Positions 52,269 through 63,728 of a stretch of DNA of 64,000 nt are shown here, one piece after another. The position numbers and the translations under genes were made by a program. Below the pieces are notes generated by a model. It did not search any database. It worked only from the letters and a program-made list of their open reading frames with translations, and was not told the DNA's origin. Source of the DNA: Kitasatospora sp. NBC_00374 (GTDB taxonomy: Bacteria > Actinomycetota > Actinomycetes > Streptomycetales > Streptomycetaceae); the NCBI RefSeq assembly GCF_041434935.1, contig NZ_CP107964.1:620001-684000 (forward strand), in the 5' to 3' direction. Every line of letters begins with the position of its first letter. The stretch's first letter is position 1.

Positions 52269-53225
52269 ATGGACCACCGCCGCCTGCGCTACTTCGTCGC
52301 CGTCGCCGAGGAGCAGCATTTCGGCCGGGCCGCCGTGCGGCTGCACATGTCCCAGCCGCCGCTGAGCCAGCGGATCCGGGAGCTGGAGGACGAGCTCGGC
52401 TGCCGGCTGTTCGACCGCTCCCCGCGGGGAGTGCGGCTCACCGAGGCCGGGTCGGTGCTGCTGGTGGAGGCCAGACGGCTGCTGGAATCGGCGGAGCTCG
52501 CCCGGGAACGGGTACGGGAGACCGGCCGGCGACGTCCGGTCGTGGTGGGCACCGTCGCCGGTGCCGGGCTCGACTTCGGTCCGCGGACGGCCACGGCCTT
52601 CCGCCGCACCCACCCGGACACCGAGGTGCGGATGCGTGAGAGCGGGATCGACGATCCGACGGCCGGTCTGCGGTCGGGCCTGGTCGATCTCGCGTTGACC
52701 AGGCTCCCGTTCGACACCGAGGGGATCAGCGTCCGGCAGCTTGCCGTCGAGCCGCTGGTCGCCGTCGTCGCGGCGGACGATCCGACGGCCCGGCGGGCCA
52801 CCGCGACGGTGGACGACCTGCGCGGCCGGTCGTGGATCCGGCTGCCCGAGGAGAGCGATCCGGCGTGGCGCCGCTACTGGTCGGGCGGCCTGGAGGGCGC
52901 GGTGGCCGGGCCGGTGGTCCGGTCCGTGCCGGAGTGCCTGCACGCCGTCGTGTGGCAGGGGGCGGTCGGCATCCTGCCGGCCGGCGCGGCGGACCGGCAC
53001 CGCGCCGAGGGCGTCGCCTTCGTCCCGCTCACCGGCTACCCGCCGAGCCGGGTCGTGATCGCCTGGCCGTCGGACCGTCCCGACCCGCTGGTCCTCGCCT
53101 TCGTCCGGGCTGCCGAGGCGGGGGCGGACGGCCGGCAGGCGGGGGTGCCGTCGTACGGCGCGGAGCAGGCGGCCGGACCGATCAGGAATCGAGAAGCGGG
53201 GACCGGCCGGCCGCGGCTAGCGTGA
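52269..53225 (+). CDS. LysR-family transcriptional regulator
   Basis: The 318-aa protein has the LysR helix-turn-helix LRYFVAVAEEQHFGRAAVRLHMSQPPLSQRIRELEDELG at residues 4-42 and a two-lobed effector domain. It diverges from the AhpD-like gene across 105 bases, the usual LysR arrangement. No T-N11-A box could be singled out in the GC-rich gap. ATG 52269. The last 30 residues are low-complexity. Confidence 0.92.
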   Translation: MDHRRLRYFVAVAEEQHFGRAAVRLHMSQPPLSQRIRELEDELGCRLFDRSPRGVRLTEAGSVLLVEARRLLESAELARERVRETGRRRPVVVGTVAGAGLDFGPRTATAFRRTHPDTEVRMRESGIDDPTAGLRSGLVDLALTRLPFDTEGISVRQLAVEPLVAVVAADDPTARRATATVDDLRGRSWIRLPEESDPAWRRYWSGGLEGAVAGPVVRSVPECLHAVVWQGAVGILPAGAADRHRAEGVAFVPLTGYPPSRVVIAWPSDRPDPLVLAFVRAAEAGADGRQAGVPSYGAEQAAGPIRNREAGTGRPRLA

Positions 53226-53365
53226 CCTGCATGGAGATCGCGGCCCACGGGGTCCCGTCCCGGTGGTCCTCCTCCGGGACGAGCGGCCGACCCGTCGCTC
53301 TCCGGACCACCCGTTCGTCCTCCGGCCGGCCGATCCCGACCGGGCCCACGACTTGAGGAGTGACC

Positions 53366-53722
53366 ATGACCGGCTCTTCCACCCAGGGAATCAAGACCGT
53401 CCTGCACCCCGTCTCCGACCTCGCCGCGGCCAAGCAGGTGTACACCGCCCTGCTCGGCGTACCGCCGCAGACCGACGAGTCCTACTACGTCGGCTTCGAG
53501 GTCGCGGGTCAGCACATCGGGCTGGTGCCGGGCGGTGGACCGCAGGGTATGTCCGCACCGGTGGCGTACTGGCACGTGCCGGACATCGAGGCCAAGCTCG
53601 CCGAGGTGACCGCCGCCGGTGCCACCGTGAAGGAGGCCGCACACGACGTGGGTGGCGGCCGGCTGGTGGCCACCTTCACCGACCCCGACGGCAACCTCCT
53701 CGGGCTGCTCCAGGACCGGTGA
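53366..53722 (+). CDS. VOC-family (glyoxalase-fold) protein
   Basis: The 118-aa protein has IKTVLHPVSDLAAAKQVYTALLGVPPQTDESYYVGFEVAGQ and a C-terminal ATFTDPDGNLLGLLQD, a single-chain glyoxalase/dioxygenase fold. ATG 53366 is preferred to GTG 53360 because TGAGGAG lies 5 bases upstream. Function unknown; a terminator follows. Confidence 0.88.
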   Translation: MTGSSTQGIKTVLHPVSDLAAAKQVYTALLGVPPQTDESYYVGFEVAGQHIGLVPGGGPQGMSAPVAYWHVPDIEAKLAEVTAAGATVKEAAHDVGGGRLVATFTDPDGNLLGLLQDR

Positions 53723-53784
53723 GCGACCGGTGAGCGTCCGATGAGCGCCGGTCGCCGGTGAACGGGCCCGGGCGCGCCCGACCG

Positions 53785-53813
53785 CCCCGGCCGGGCACGC
53801 CGCCCGGCCGGGG
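53785..53813. terminator. 12-bp perfect hairpin terminator
   Basis: CCCCGGCCGGGC (53785-53796) pairs with GCCCGGCCGGGG (53802-53813) over 5 bases, ending the VOC gene transcript. Confidence 0.7.
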
Positions 53814-53935
53814 CCCGGGCACCCGACGGGCAGAAGCACAGAACCACCCGGCGGGCCGCTCGAAACTGATTGGATCGGGCCGGGCCCCGCCGACGGAGAC
53901 CGCGAGGGCGGCTCCGCCCGACAGATGGAGACACG

Positions 53936-56341
<2,406 letters not shown>

Positions 56342-56344
56342 CCG

Positions 56345-56387
56345 CGCCCGGCGCGGACACCGCGGGGCGCGGTGTCCGCGCCGGGCG
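56345..56387. terminator. Perfect 20-bp hairpin terminator
   Basis: The 20 bases at 56345-56364 pair without mismatch with 56368-56387 across a 3-base loop, starting 4 bases after the UvrA-like stop. It is the most stable inverted repeat noticed in the window. Confidence 0.8.
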
Positions 56388-56466
56388 GGTCCACGGCCGG
56401 TTCCGGTTCGGGGGCGTCCGCCCTGCTCACCGCGGCCGGCCCCGGCGGCTGTGGGAAACTGGTCGG

Positions 56467-56895
56467 GTGAAACGGCCCGACCTCGACGACCTCGTACGGC
56501 TGCGGCGGGCCCGCGACCGGATGGACCGCGACTACGCCGAGCCGCTGGACGTGCCGGCGCTGGCGCGTGACGCCCTGATGTCGGCCGGCCACTTCTCCCG
56601 CAGCTTCCGCGCCGCGTTCGGCGAGACGCCGTACAGCTACCTGATGACCCGCCGCATCGAGCGGGCCAAGGCGCTGCTGCGGCGTGGCGACCTCTCGGTG
56701 ACCGAGGTCTGCTTCGCGGTCGGATGTACGTCGCTGGGCTCGTTCAGCTCGCGTTTCACGGAGCTGGTCGGGGAGAACCCGAGCAGCTACCGGGCCCGGA
56801 GCCATGAGGACGGTGCCGCCATCCCGGCCTGCATGGCCAAGATCCACACAAGGCCGGTCAGAAACGGAGAAGCAAGCGCGGCCGCTCGGCCGTAG
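56467..56895 (+). CDS. AraC-type helix-turn-helix regulator (DNA-binding domain only)
   Basis: The 142-aa protein consists of an AraC DNA-binding domain: ALARDALMSAGHFSRSFRAAFGETPYSYLMTRRIERAKALLRRGDLSVTEVCFAVGC and FSSRFTELVGENPSSYR. The tail is short and there is no separate effector domain. Only 10 bases separate it from the VOC gene, a standing pair in streptomycetes in which the regulator controls its partner. GTG start at 56467. Confidence 0.9.
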   Translation: MKRPDLDDLVRLRRARDRMDRDYAEPLDVPALARDALMSAGHFSRSFRAAFGETPYSYLMTRRIERAKALLRRGDLSVTEVCFAVGCTSLGSFSSRFTELVGENPSSYRARSHEDGAAIPACMAKIHTRPVRNGEASAAARP

Positions 56896-56905
56896 CGTGG
56901 ACGGC

Positions 56906-57322
56906 ATGGACATCAGGCTCTCGCAGTGCTTCATCGCCGTCGACGACCACGACAAGGCGATCGCCTTCTACCGCGACGTGCTCGGCCTCGAGGTGCGCAA
57001 CGACGTCGGCTTCGAGGGGATGCGCTGGGTGACCGTCGGGCCGCCCTCGCAGCCCGATGTGAACATCGTCCTGGAACCGCCGCTCGCGGACCCGAACGCC
57101 TCGGCGGCCGACCGGCAGGCCATGGCCGAACTGATGGCGAAGGGGCTGCTGCGCGGGGTCATCTTCGCGACGGACGACTGCGACGCCACCTTCGAGCGGA
57201 TCAGCGCCGCGGGCGGCGAGGTGCTGCAGGAGCCGATGGACCAGCCCTACGGCGTCCGCGACTGCGGGTTCCGCGACCCCGCAGGCAACCTGTTGCGCTT
57301 CACCCAGCCCCTCGGGAAGTGA
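56906..57322 (+). CDS. VOC-family protein paired with AraC regulator
   Basis: The 138-aa protein has LSQCFIAVDDHDKAIAFYRDVLGLEVRNDVGFEGMRW and ends YGVRDCGFRDPAGNLLRF, a glyoxalase-fold with the C-terminal Glu replaced. Known pairings of AraC with such a gene are common, and the substrate is undefined. ATG 56906. Confidence 0.9.
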   Translation: MDIRLSQCFIAVDDHDKAIAFYRDVLGLEVRNDVGFEGMRWVTVGPPSQPDVNIVLEPPLADPNASAADRQAMAELMAKGLLRGVIFATDDCDATFERISAAGGEVLQEPMDQPYGVRDCGFRDPAGNLLRFTQPLGK

Positions 57323-57356
57323 GGCCCTGCCGGCGCAGGTACCCCGGCCCGACCGG

Positions 57357-57995
57357 TCAGTACCCGACGGTGAAGCGGGTGCGGTGGTGCTTCGGGCGCT
57401 CGGCCTCGTCCAGGAGGGCGACCGCGAGGTCCTCCATCGAGATGGCGGAGTTGCCGTGGGCGTCGACCAACAGCTCGTCGGTGCCGAGCCGGTAGCGGCC
57501 GGTCCGCTCCCCCGGTTCGAGGACGGCGGCCGGGCTCAGGTAGGCCCAGTCGACGGTGCGGTCCGCGCGGCAGACGGCCAGCTGTTCGTTGCAGGCCAGG
57601 GCGATCGGGCGCCAGTCCGCGGGGAAGCCGGGGCCGTCCAGCACGGTGCGCCCCGTGCCGCCCGGCAGGGTCAGACTGCCGGCGCCACCGAGCAGGAGCA
57701 GCCGGGCCCCGGTGCGGGCGAGGCCGGTGAGCAGGGCGCGGGCGGCCTCGGCGAGGTCCTGTTCCCGGCCGGGGGCCGGCCGGGTGGCGCTGATCACCAC
57801 GTCCTGACCGGTGCTCAGTTCGGCGGTGCTGTCCGGGTTCAGGGCGTCGCCGGTGCGGTGGCGGGCGGCCGGGTGGAGAGCGGGGAAGCGGCTCGGGTCG
57901 CGGACGACGGCGGTGACCTCGTGGCCGCGCGAGACGGCCTCGGTGACGATCCGGCTGCCGGCGGCGCCCGCGGCGCCGAGGACGGTGATGCGCAT
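57357..57995 (-). CDS. NAD(P)-binding NmrA-like oxidoreductase
   Basis: The 212-aa protein starts RITVLGAAGAAGSRIVTEAVSRGHEVTAVVRD, a Rossmann fold with the NmrA/YwnB-type GAxGxxG. It has QDVVISATRP and LLLLGGAGSL, and ends LAVALLDEAERPKHHRTRFTVGY. Cytoplasmic; substrate unknown. ATG at 57993-57995. It lies 37 bases downstream of the EamA gene on the same strand and is probably co-transcribed with it. Confidence 0.88.
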   Translation of the reverse strand: MRITVLGAAGAAGSRIVTEAVSRGHEVTAVVRDPSRFPALHPAARHRTGDALNPDSTAELSTGQDVVISATRPAPGREQDLAEAARALLTGLARTGARLLLLGGAGSLTLPGGTGRTVLDGPGFPADWRPIALACNEQLAVCRADRTVDWAYLSPAAVLEPGERTGRYRLGTDELLVDAHGNSAISMEDLAVALLDEAERPKHHRTRFTVGY

Positions 57996-58032
57996 GGTGG
58001 CCTTCTCCTGGTGGTGGGTGGGTGGGTCGGGG

Positions 58033-58950
58033 TCAGCGGACGGGGGTGCGGTGGGCCGGGCTGCCGTGGGCGGGTTCGGCGACGGCCGGACGGCTGCGGG
58101 AGCGCCGGGTCTGGGCCAGCGCCACGGCCGTCAGGGCGAGCAGCCCGCCGAGGAGTTGGAGCCGGGTGAAGCCCTGGTCGAGGGCGAGCCAGCCGAGGGT
58201 GGCGGCGACCAGCGGGCTGAGCAGGCCGAGGAAGGTGACCTCGGTCGGGGACAGGGCCTTGATGCCGCGGAACCACAGGGTGTAGGCGAGCGCGGCACCG
58301 ATCACGCTCAGGTAGGTGTAGCCCATCAGGTTCCGGGTGGTCAGCGCGTCCGGCGGGGGGCCCTCGACGAGCAGCGCCACCGGGAGCAACAGCAGTCCGC
58401 CGGCGACCAGTTGCCATCCGGTGGTGGCGAGCAGCGGCGCCGGGGAGGTCCAGCGCTTGCTGAGGACGACGCCGGTCGCCATGACGACCGCGCCACCGAG
58501 GGCGGCCGCCACCCCCAGGGCGTCGAGACGGGCGTCGGCGCGCAGCACCAGGAGGGCGACCCCGGCGATCCCCGTGACGGCGGCGAGCAGGACCGGTGCG
58601 GTGAGGCGCTGGCCGAGCAGAAGGGCGGACAGGCCGGCCACCAGCAGGGGCTGGACGGATCCGACGGTGGCGGCGACGCCGCCGGGGAGCCGGTAGGCCG
58701 CGACGAACAGCAGGGCGAAGAAGACGCCGATGTTCAGGGCGCCGAGGACCAGCGACTTCCACCACCAGCTGCCGGTCGGCAGTTTCCGGGTGACCAGGAC
58801 CAGCAGCAGGCCGGCGGGCAGGGCCCGGAGCACCGCGGCCAGTAACGGCCTTCCGGGCGGGAGGAGTTCGGTGGTGACGAGGTAGGTGGAGCCCCAGACG
58901 GCAGGGGCGAGGGCGGTGAGCAGCACGGTGGCCGGTCGATTCCTTAGCAC
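58033..58950 (-). CDS. EamA-family transporter
   Basis: About 305 residues with ten hydrophobic helices in two EamA repeats. Motifs include ALAPAVWGSTYLVTTELLPPGRPLLAAVLRALPAGLL and MGYTYLSVIGAALAYTLWFRGIKALSP. Such proteins export metabolites or drugs. The start is set at GTG 58948-58950, because an earlier ATG (58966-58968) would leave only 27 bases to the divergent marR gene. The MarR operator overlaps this start, so repression by MarR is likely. Followed by the NmrA-like gene. Confidence 0.85.
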   Translation of the reverse strand: MLRNRPATVLLTALAPAVWGSTYLVTTELLPPGRPLLAAVLRALPAGLLLVLVTRKLPTGSWWWKSLVLGALNIGVFFALLFVAAYRLPGGVAATVGSVQPLLVAGLSALLLGQRLTAPVLLAAVTGIAGVALLVLRADARLDALGVAAALGGAVVMATGVVLSKRWTSPAPLLATTGWQLVAGGLLLLPVALLVEGPPPDALTTRNLMGYTYLSVIGAALAYTLWFRGIKALSPTEVTFLGLLSPLVAATLGWLALDQGFTRLQLLGGLLALTAVALAQTRRSRSRPAVAEPAHGSPAHRTPVR

Positions 58951-58989
58951 TAAGACAACATATCTCATCGCTAAGAGATCTACTAGACT
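58943..58989. promoter_or_regulatory. MarR operators and leaderless marR promoter
   Basis: CTTAG-CA-CTAAG (58943-58954) is a perfect dyad, and ATCTC (58962-58966) with GAGAT (58975-58979) forms a second around CGCTAAG. TAGACT (58984-58989) is a -10 box whose expected start falls on the G of the marR GTG (58996), so marR is probably leaderless. MarR binding would shut both divergent promoters. Confidence 0.6.
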
Positions 58990-58995
58990 GGACCC

Positions 58996-59493
58996 GTGAC
59001 AGACCACGTGGACCGAGTACTGGCGCAGTGGGCCGAACAGCGGCCCGATCTGGACGTCTCACCGATGGCCGTGATCGGACGGCTGAAGCGGCTGTCGCTG
59101 CTGATGGAACCGGTGATGAAGCGCACCTTCGCCGCCCACGGCCTCGACGCGGCCTCCTTCGACGTGCTCGCGACACTGCGGCGCAACGGCCCGTCCCGGC
59201 ATCTGACCCCCGCCGAGCTGATGCGCTCGGCGATGGTCACTTCCGGCGCCGTCACCCAGCGCCTCGACCGGCTCCAGGAGCGCGGTCTGGTGACCCGCAC
59301 CCCGAGCCCCACCGACGGCCGGGTCGTCCAGGTCGCTCTCACCGACGCCGGCCTCGCGCTGATCGACCAGGCCCTGCCCGACCACCTGGCCACCGAGCAG
59401 GGCCTGCTGGCCTGCCTCTCCCCCGACGAACGCGACCGGCTCGCCGAGACCCTGCGCGCCCTGCTGGAGGGCCTGGGCGACTCCACCGGCTGA
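58996..59493 (+). CDS. MarR-family transcriptional regulator
   Basis: The 165-aa protein has the MarR winged helix: HGLDAASFDVLATLRRNG, TPAELMRSAMVTSGAVTQRLDRLQERGLVTRTPSPTDGRVVQVALTDAG. Divergent from an EamA transporter gene, the standard drug-sensing pair. The GTG start at 58996 directly follows a -10 box. Confidence 0.92.
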   Translation: MTDHVDRVLAQWAEQRPDLDVSPMAVIGRLKRLSLLMEPVMKRTFAAHGLDAASFDVLATLRRNGPSRHLTPAELMRSAMVTSGAVTQRLDRLQERGLVTRTPSPTDGRVVQVALTDAGLALIDQALPDHLATEQGLLACLSPDERDRLAETLRALLEGLGDSTG

Positions 59494-59731
59494 TCCCGCC
59501 AGGCGGGAGACCGGCACACGGACGCTCGCCGCAGCGACGACGGCAGCCGTCTCGCCGACCGCCTGCGGCGCCCGCCGGCGCCGCTCCGCGACCGAGACGT
59601 TCCGAGGTCGGAGTCGGCATCTTCCACGCCGAGTCGGGGTGACCACCCGGTGGAGCGGGCGCCCGCCCCGCGCGCGGGCGGGAAATCGCGCTACCGTCCC
59701 ACCCGAGTGATCGACACGGAAGGTGGGGGCA

Positions 59732-61054
59732 GTGAGGAAGTCGGGGATGGTCGGGCCCAAGGAGGCGGCGGGCAGGGCGCGGCTGCTGGCCAGGGTCGCG
59801 CTCGGCTGCGCGTTCGTGGCGTTGCTCGTGGTGCTGGTGATGCTGGGTCTGCGCGGGGTGGGCCTGGTGCCCGCCACCCTCGCCGGCCTGGCCGGGGCGG
59901 CCGCCGGGGTCTGGTGGACGCTCGCCCACCGGGGGCTGCGCCGGCTGCTCGGCGCCGTGCTCGCGGTGGTCGCGGTGGGTTCGGTGCTGGCCTACTACGT
60001 CCACAGCGGCCTGTGGGCGCCCGCGTCCGGCGCACTGCTGCTCTGGGGGGCCGCGCTGGTCTGCGCGGACCGGGCGCTGCGGCTCACCCGGCCGGTGTCC
60101 GAGATGCTGGCCCGGGTGAGCCCGCCGCCGAAACGGGCCGTGCTGATCATGAACCCGCGCTCCGGCGGCGGCAAGGTGGAGCGGTTCGATCTCAAGGCGA
60201 GGGCCGAGGCGCTGGGCGCGGAGGTCGTCCTGCTCGACGCCACCGGGACCGCGGACGTCGCCGCCATCGCCCGACAAGCCGTCGCCGCCGGCGCCGACCT
60301 GCTCGGTGTCGCGGGCGGCGACGGCACCCAGGCACTGGTCGCCGAGGTGGCCGCCGAGCACGACCTGCCCTTCCTGGTGGTCTCCGCCGGGACGCGCAAC
60401 CACTTCGCGATGGACCTCGGGCTCGACCGCACGGACCCGGCGAGCTGCCTGGACGCGCTGGTCCAGGGCGTGGAGCTGCGGGTGGACCTCGGGATGGTGG
60501 CCGGGCGCGCCTTCGTCAACACGGTGTCCTTCGGCGCGTACGCCGAGATCGTGCAGAGCCCGGCCTATCGCGACGCCAAGGCCGGCACCGCCCTCGACGC
60601 CCTCCCCGAGCTCCTGGCCGGGCAGAGCGGCGCCCGGATCATCGTCGACGCGGACGACGTCCGGCTCAGCGCCCCCCAGGCCCTGCTGGTCAGCAACAAC
60701 CCGTACGACACCCGGGACCGGCTCGCCGCCGGCCGGCGGCCACGGCTGGACAGCGGGCGGCTCGGCGTCCTCGGCCTGCGGGTCGAAGGGGCGGTCCAGG
60801 CCGCGGCGGTGGCGCTGGGCGGGCAGTCCGCGGGCATCACCGAGCTGACCGCGGCCGAGGTGGTGGTCATCTCGGACAGCCGGGAGATCCCAGTGGCCGT
60901 CGACGGCGAGTCGCTGGTGCTGCCGGTCCCCGTCCGCTGCACCGTACGGCCGGGCGCGCTGCGGGTCCGCGTCCCGCGCGACCGCCCGGGCAGCCCACCG
61001 TCCGGCGTGCTGCGCAACTGGCACCGGCTGACCCACCTCGCCCGACTCCGCTGA
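59732..61054 (+). CDS. Diacylglycerol/lipid kinase with N-terminal membrane helices
   Basis: The 440-aa protein has four membrane helices in its first 115 residues, then a lipid-kinase domain. LIMNPRSGGGK is near residue 139, VAGGDGTQ near 194 and VVSAGTRNHFAMDLG near 218. It phosphorylates diacylglycerol or a related lipid at the inner membrane face. GTG 59732 is chosen over GTG 59723 because GGAAGGTGG is better spaced. It is monocistronic. Confidence 0.9.
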   Translation: MRKSGMVGPKEAAGRARLLARVALGCAFVALLVVLVMLGLRGVGLVPATLAGLAGAAAGVWWTLAHRGLRRLLGAVLAVVAVGSVLAYYVHSGLWAPASGALLLWGAALVCADRALRLTRPVSEMLARVSPPPKRAVLIMNPRSGGGKVERFDLKARAEALGAEVVLLDATGTADVAAIARQAVAAGADLLGVAGGDGTQALVAEVAAEHDLPFLVVSAGTRNHFAMDLGLDRTDPASCLDALVQGVELRVDLGMVAGRAFVNTVSFGAYAEIVQSPAYRDAKAGTALDALPELLAGQSGARIIVDADDVRLSAPQALLVSNNPYDTRDRLAAGRRPRLDSGRLGVLGLRVEGAVQAAAVALGGQSAGITELTAAEVVVISDSREIPVAVDGESLVLPVPVRCTVRPGALRVRVPRDRPGSPPSGVLRNWHRLTHLARLR

Positions 61055-61169
61055 GCCACCGGCCCGGGGCCGGCGGCGGCCGACCGCACCGCCACCGGCG
61101 AGCGGGTCGGCGGGCGTACGACACTCCGATGATCTTGGTCGCGGGCCGGACCGCGGACCACCATGGCGT

Positions 61170-61439
61170 GTGACTCAACACGCTGACGACCAGACACCCC
61201 GGATCGCGGCCGAGAAGCTCAGCGAGGTGCGAGACCTCGCGGCGCTGGCCCTCGAACGCTGGCAGGCCGACGACCCGCGCGGCGCCCTCGACGCCGCCCA
61301 CGAGCTGAGGCCGGCCGTGGCCGTGGCGGCGGGCGCCCTGACCGCCCTGCTGGAAGCACCGGCTGACAGCCCGGCGGCGGACGGCTCGGCGGACCGGTCC
61401 GGCGCAGTACCCGACGACACCTCCCACTGGCTGGGCTGA
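61170..61439 (+). CDS. Hypothetical small helical protein
   Basis: The 89-aa protein has an ordered helical part, AAEKLSEVRDLAALALERWQADDPRGALDAAHELRPAVAVAAGALTALLE, and a disordered tail. No family is recognised; codon use is gene-like. Start GTG 61170. Confidence 0.6.
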   Translation: MTQHADDQTPRIAAEKLSEVRDLAALALERWQADDPRGALDAAHELRPAVAVAAGALTALLEAPADSPAADGSADRSGAVPDDTSHWLG

Positions 61440-61472
61440 GCGGCACCTCCGCGCCCGGCCGGTGACGCGGGC

Positions 61473-61808
61473 TCAGGCGTCCGGCCGGCCGACGGCCCGG
61501 TCGCCGCCGGGGTGACCACCGGCCCGAAGGAGCAGGCCGTGTGCGCGCCGCAGATGGCGCAGGACCTGAGGCAGGAACGTACCGCGGAAACGGTCGGCCC
61601 GTTCGAGCTCGACGGCGGCCTCAGCGAGCAGGCCCGCGGCCCCGGGAGCTCGGCGGTCCGCCGGCGCGCGCGTGGCCAGCTCGGTCGCCTGCTCGGCGAG
61701 TTCGGCGGCGCCCGGGTCGTCGACCGGGTCCGCGCCCAGGGAGCGGAGCTCCGCCGAGACCTGCCCCAGCAGGGCGTCCCGTCTCTTCCCCCACCAGCTG
61801 TCCGTCAC
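61473..61808 (-). CDS. Hypothetical helical protein
   Basis: The 111-aa frame starts at GTG 61806-61808 (MTDSWWGKRRDALLGQVSAELRSLG), with alternating helices GAAELAEQATELATRA and AAVELERADRFRGTFLPQVLRHLRRAHGLLLRAGG. No family is recognised. It is convergent with the previous small gene. Confidence 0.55.
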   Translation of the reverse strand: MTDSWWGKRRDALLGQVSAELRSLGADPVDDPGAAELAEQATELATRAPADRRAPGAAGLLAEAAVELERADRFRGTFLPQVLRHLRRAHGLLLRAGGHPGGDRAVGRPDA

Positions 61809-61996
61809 AAGCCGATCATCCCCGGCGGGCGCCCGCCCACACCGGCGCCCGGGTGAAGGAGCTGTGGCCCACCACCCCGCAGCCCGACACCGGCCGATCA
61901 CGGTACCCACCCCGGGGCCGGGCCCACGGCGGACGATCCGCGACGGAGGGCCTCGACCGCCGACGGACGACCGCTCCGACGCACTACGCTGGCGGC

Positions 61997-62365
61997 ATGT
62001 CGAAACCCGATCGGCTGCTCGTCGACATCGCCGCAACGGTGGAGTCCGAGCACAGCAATCAGATGCCTCTCACCGTGGTCGTCCCCGGCGCCGTCATCAC
62101 CGGCCGGCTGGCGCCGGAGAGCCTGTGGCGCGAACGCGTCGCCGAGGTCCTCCAAGCCTCCGATCACCTCAAACCGTTCTCCTCGCTGTTCGCCACCACG
62201 GGCAGCGCCACCGACCGGGCCGAACCACCCACCCACCTGCACCTCCACCTCGCCAGGATCCTCCAGGGGAGCTACGCGCTGCCGCACACCGGCGGCATGT
62301 ACCGCATCGCCATCGAGGACATCAGCAGCTGGACGGTCGGCGACCTCAGCTACTCCGACCAGTAA
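61997..62365 (+). CDS. GvpU-like hypothetical protein
   Basis: The 122-aa protein has MPLTVVVPGAVITGRLAPESLWRERVAEVLQ, a short strand-strand-helix module resembling gas-vesicle accessory protein GvpU, then LHLHLARILQG and a C-terminal WTVGDLSYSDQ. No other gas-vesicle gene is in the window, so a function in flotation is not implied. ATG 61997. A strong terminator follows. Confidence 0.55.
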   Translation: MSKPDRLLVDIAATVESEHSNQMPLTVVVPGAVITGRLAPESLWRERVAEVLQASDHLKPFSSLFATTGSATDRAEPPTHLHLHLARILQGSYALPHTGGMYRIAIEDISSWTVGDLSYSDQ

Positions 62366-62380
62366 CCCCGCGGACCGACG

Positions 62381-62423
62381 CCGGCCCGGCACGCTCCCGC
62401 CGATCGGGAGCGCGCCGGGCCGG
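62381..62423. terminator. Long hairpin terminator
   Basis: CCGGCCCGGC (62381-62390) pairs with GCCGGGCCGG (62414-62423), and inside it GCTCCCG (62393-62399) pairs with CGGGAGC (62405-62411). It starts 15 bases after the GvpU-like stop. Confidence 0.78.
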
Positions 62424-62519
62424 CGCGCTCGACCGGCGCGCCGTCGTCCGGCCACCCGCGCCGGACGAGTACCTTCGTGCGGACACCGGGCCGGACTCCC
62501 GATCGAGAAGGCGGATCCG

Positions 62520-63668
62520 ATGACCAACCTGCACGGCGCCCTGGAGCCGCACATCGGCAGCGGCCAGATCCCGGGCGCAGTGGCCCTGACCGCTCGCGGC
62601 GACCATCTGGAGGTGACGGTCGCCGGCTCCGTCGATGCCGAAGGCACCGCGCCGATGACCCGGGAGTCGATCTTCCGGATCGCCTCGCTCACCAAGCCGA
62701 TCGTCTCCGCGGCGGTGATGATGCTGGTCGAGGACGGCCGGATCGCCCTGGACGACCCGGTCGGGCGCTGGCTGCCGGAGCTGGGGTCCCCGGTCGTCGT
62801 GCGCACCCCGGCGAGCCCGGTCGACGACGTCGTGCCGGCCGCCCGCCCGATCACCGTGGCCGATCTGCTCACCTTCCGCGCGGGGTACGGCTTCCCGGAC
62901 GACTTCTCGCTGCCCGCGGTCGGCCTGCTGTTCGGCGAGCTGAAGCAGGGGCCGCCGCAGCCACAGCTCGTCCCCGCCCCGGACGACTGGATGGCCGCGC
63001 TGTCCCGCATCCCGCTGCTGCACCAGCCGGGCGAGTTCTGGCTGTACAACACCTGCTCCGACATCCAGGGCGTACTGATCTCCCGGGCGTCGGGCAGAGC
63101 GCTGCCCGAGTTCCTGGCCGAGCGGATCTTCGAACCACTCGGCATGGCCGACACCGGGTTCGAGGTCCCGGCCGGCAAGCTCGACCGGTTCACCTCCTGC
63201 TACCGCAACCGGCCCGTTCACGGGCTGGAACTGGTCGACGCCCCCGACGGACAGTGGAGCAGGCGGCCGGCCTTCCCGTCCGGCGCCGGGGGGCTGGTCT
63301 CGACCGTCGACGACTACCACCTCTTCGCCCGGTTGCTGCTCGGCGGCGGGAGCCTCGACGGCCGCCGGCTGCTGTCGCCTTCCTCCGTCCGGCAGATGAC
63401 CACCAATCACCTGACCGGCCCTCAACGTGAGGCCGGCCGACTCTTCCTGGAGGGCCAGGGCTGGGGGTTCGGCGGCTCGGTCGACGTCGCCGCGATCGCC
63501 CCCTGGAACGTGCCGGGGCGCTACGGCTGGATCGGCGGCACCGGAACGGCGGCCCACATCACCCCGTCCACCGGCGCGGTCGCCATCCTGCTCACCCAGA
63601 TGGAGCTGGCGGGGCCGACCCCGCCCACGGTGATGCGGGACTTCTGGAAGTACGCGGTCACCGTCTGA
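62520..63668 (+). CDS. Class C beta-lactamase-like serine hydrolase
   Basis: The 382-aa protein has SLTK (SxxK) in FRIASLTKPIV near residue 56-59, the Tyr-based YNT in FWLYNTCSDIQGVLI near 175, and a late HIT motif instead of KTG. It is cytoplasmic or non-classically secreted, as no signal peptide is visible. It is an esterase- or peptidase-like member rather than a true beta-lactamase. ATG 62520. Confidence 0.9.
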   Translation: MTNLHGALEPHIGSGQIPGAVALTARGDHLEVTVAGSVDAEGTAPMTRESIFRIASLTKPIVSAAVMMLVEDGRIALDDPVGRWLPELGSPVVVRTPASPVDDVVPAARPITVADLLTFRAGYGFPDDFSLPAVGLLFGELKQGPPQPQLVPAPDDWMAALSRIPLLHQPGEFWLYNTCSDIQGVLISRASGRALPEFLAERIFEPLGMADTGFEVPAGKLDRFTSCYRNRPVHGLELVDAPDGQWSRRPAFPSGAGGLVSTVDDYHLFARLLLGGGSLDGRRLLSPSSVRQMTTNHLTGPQREAGRLFLEGQGWGFGGSVDVAAIAPWNVPGRYGWIGGTGTAAHITPSTGAVAILLTQMELAGPTPPTVMRDFWKYAVTV

Positions 63669-63676
63669 GGCCCCGG

Positions 63677-63709
63677 CGCCGCGCCGCCGGGCGGCCCGGC
63701 GGCGCGGCG
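63677..63709. terminator. Perfect 15-bp bidirectional terminator
   Basis: CGCCGCGCCGCCGGG (63677-63691) pairs exactly with CCCGGCGGCGCGGCG (63695-63709) over a 3-base loop, between the convergent hydrolase and nuclease genes. Confidence 0.78.
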
Positions 63710-63728
63710 GGACGGCGCGGCGGCCCGG

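Noticed and set aside
62520..63668. True class C beta-lactamase
   Set aside because: No signal peptide and no KTG motif, so an esterase-like serine hydrolase is the safer call.
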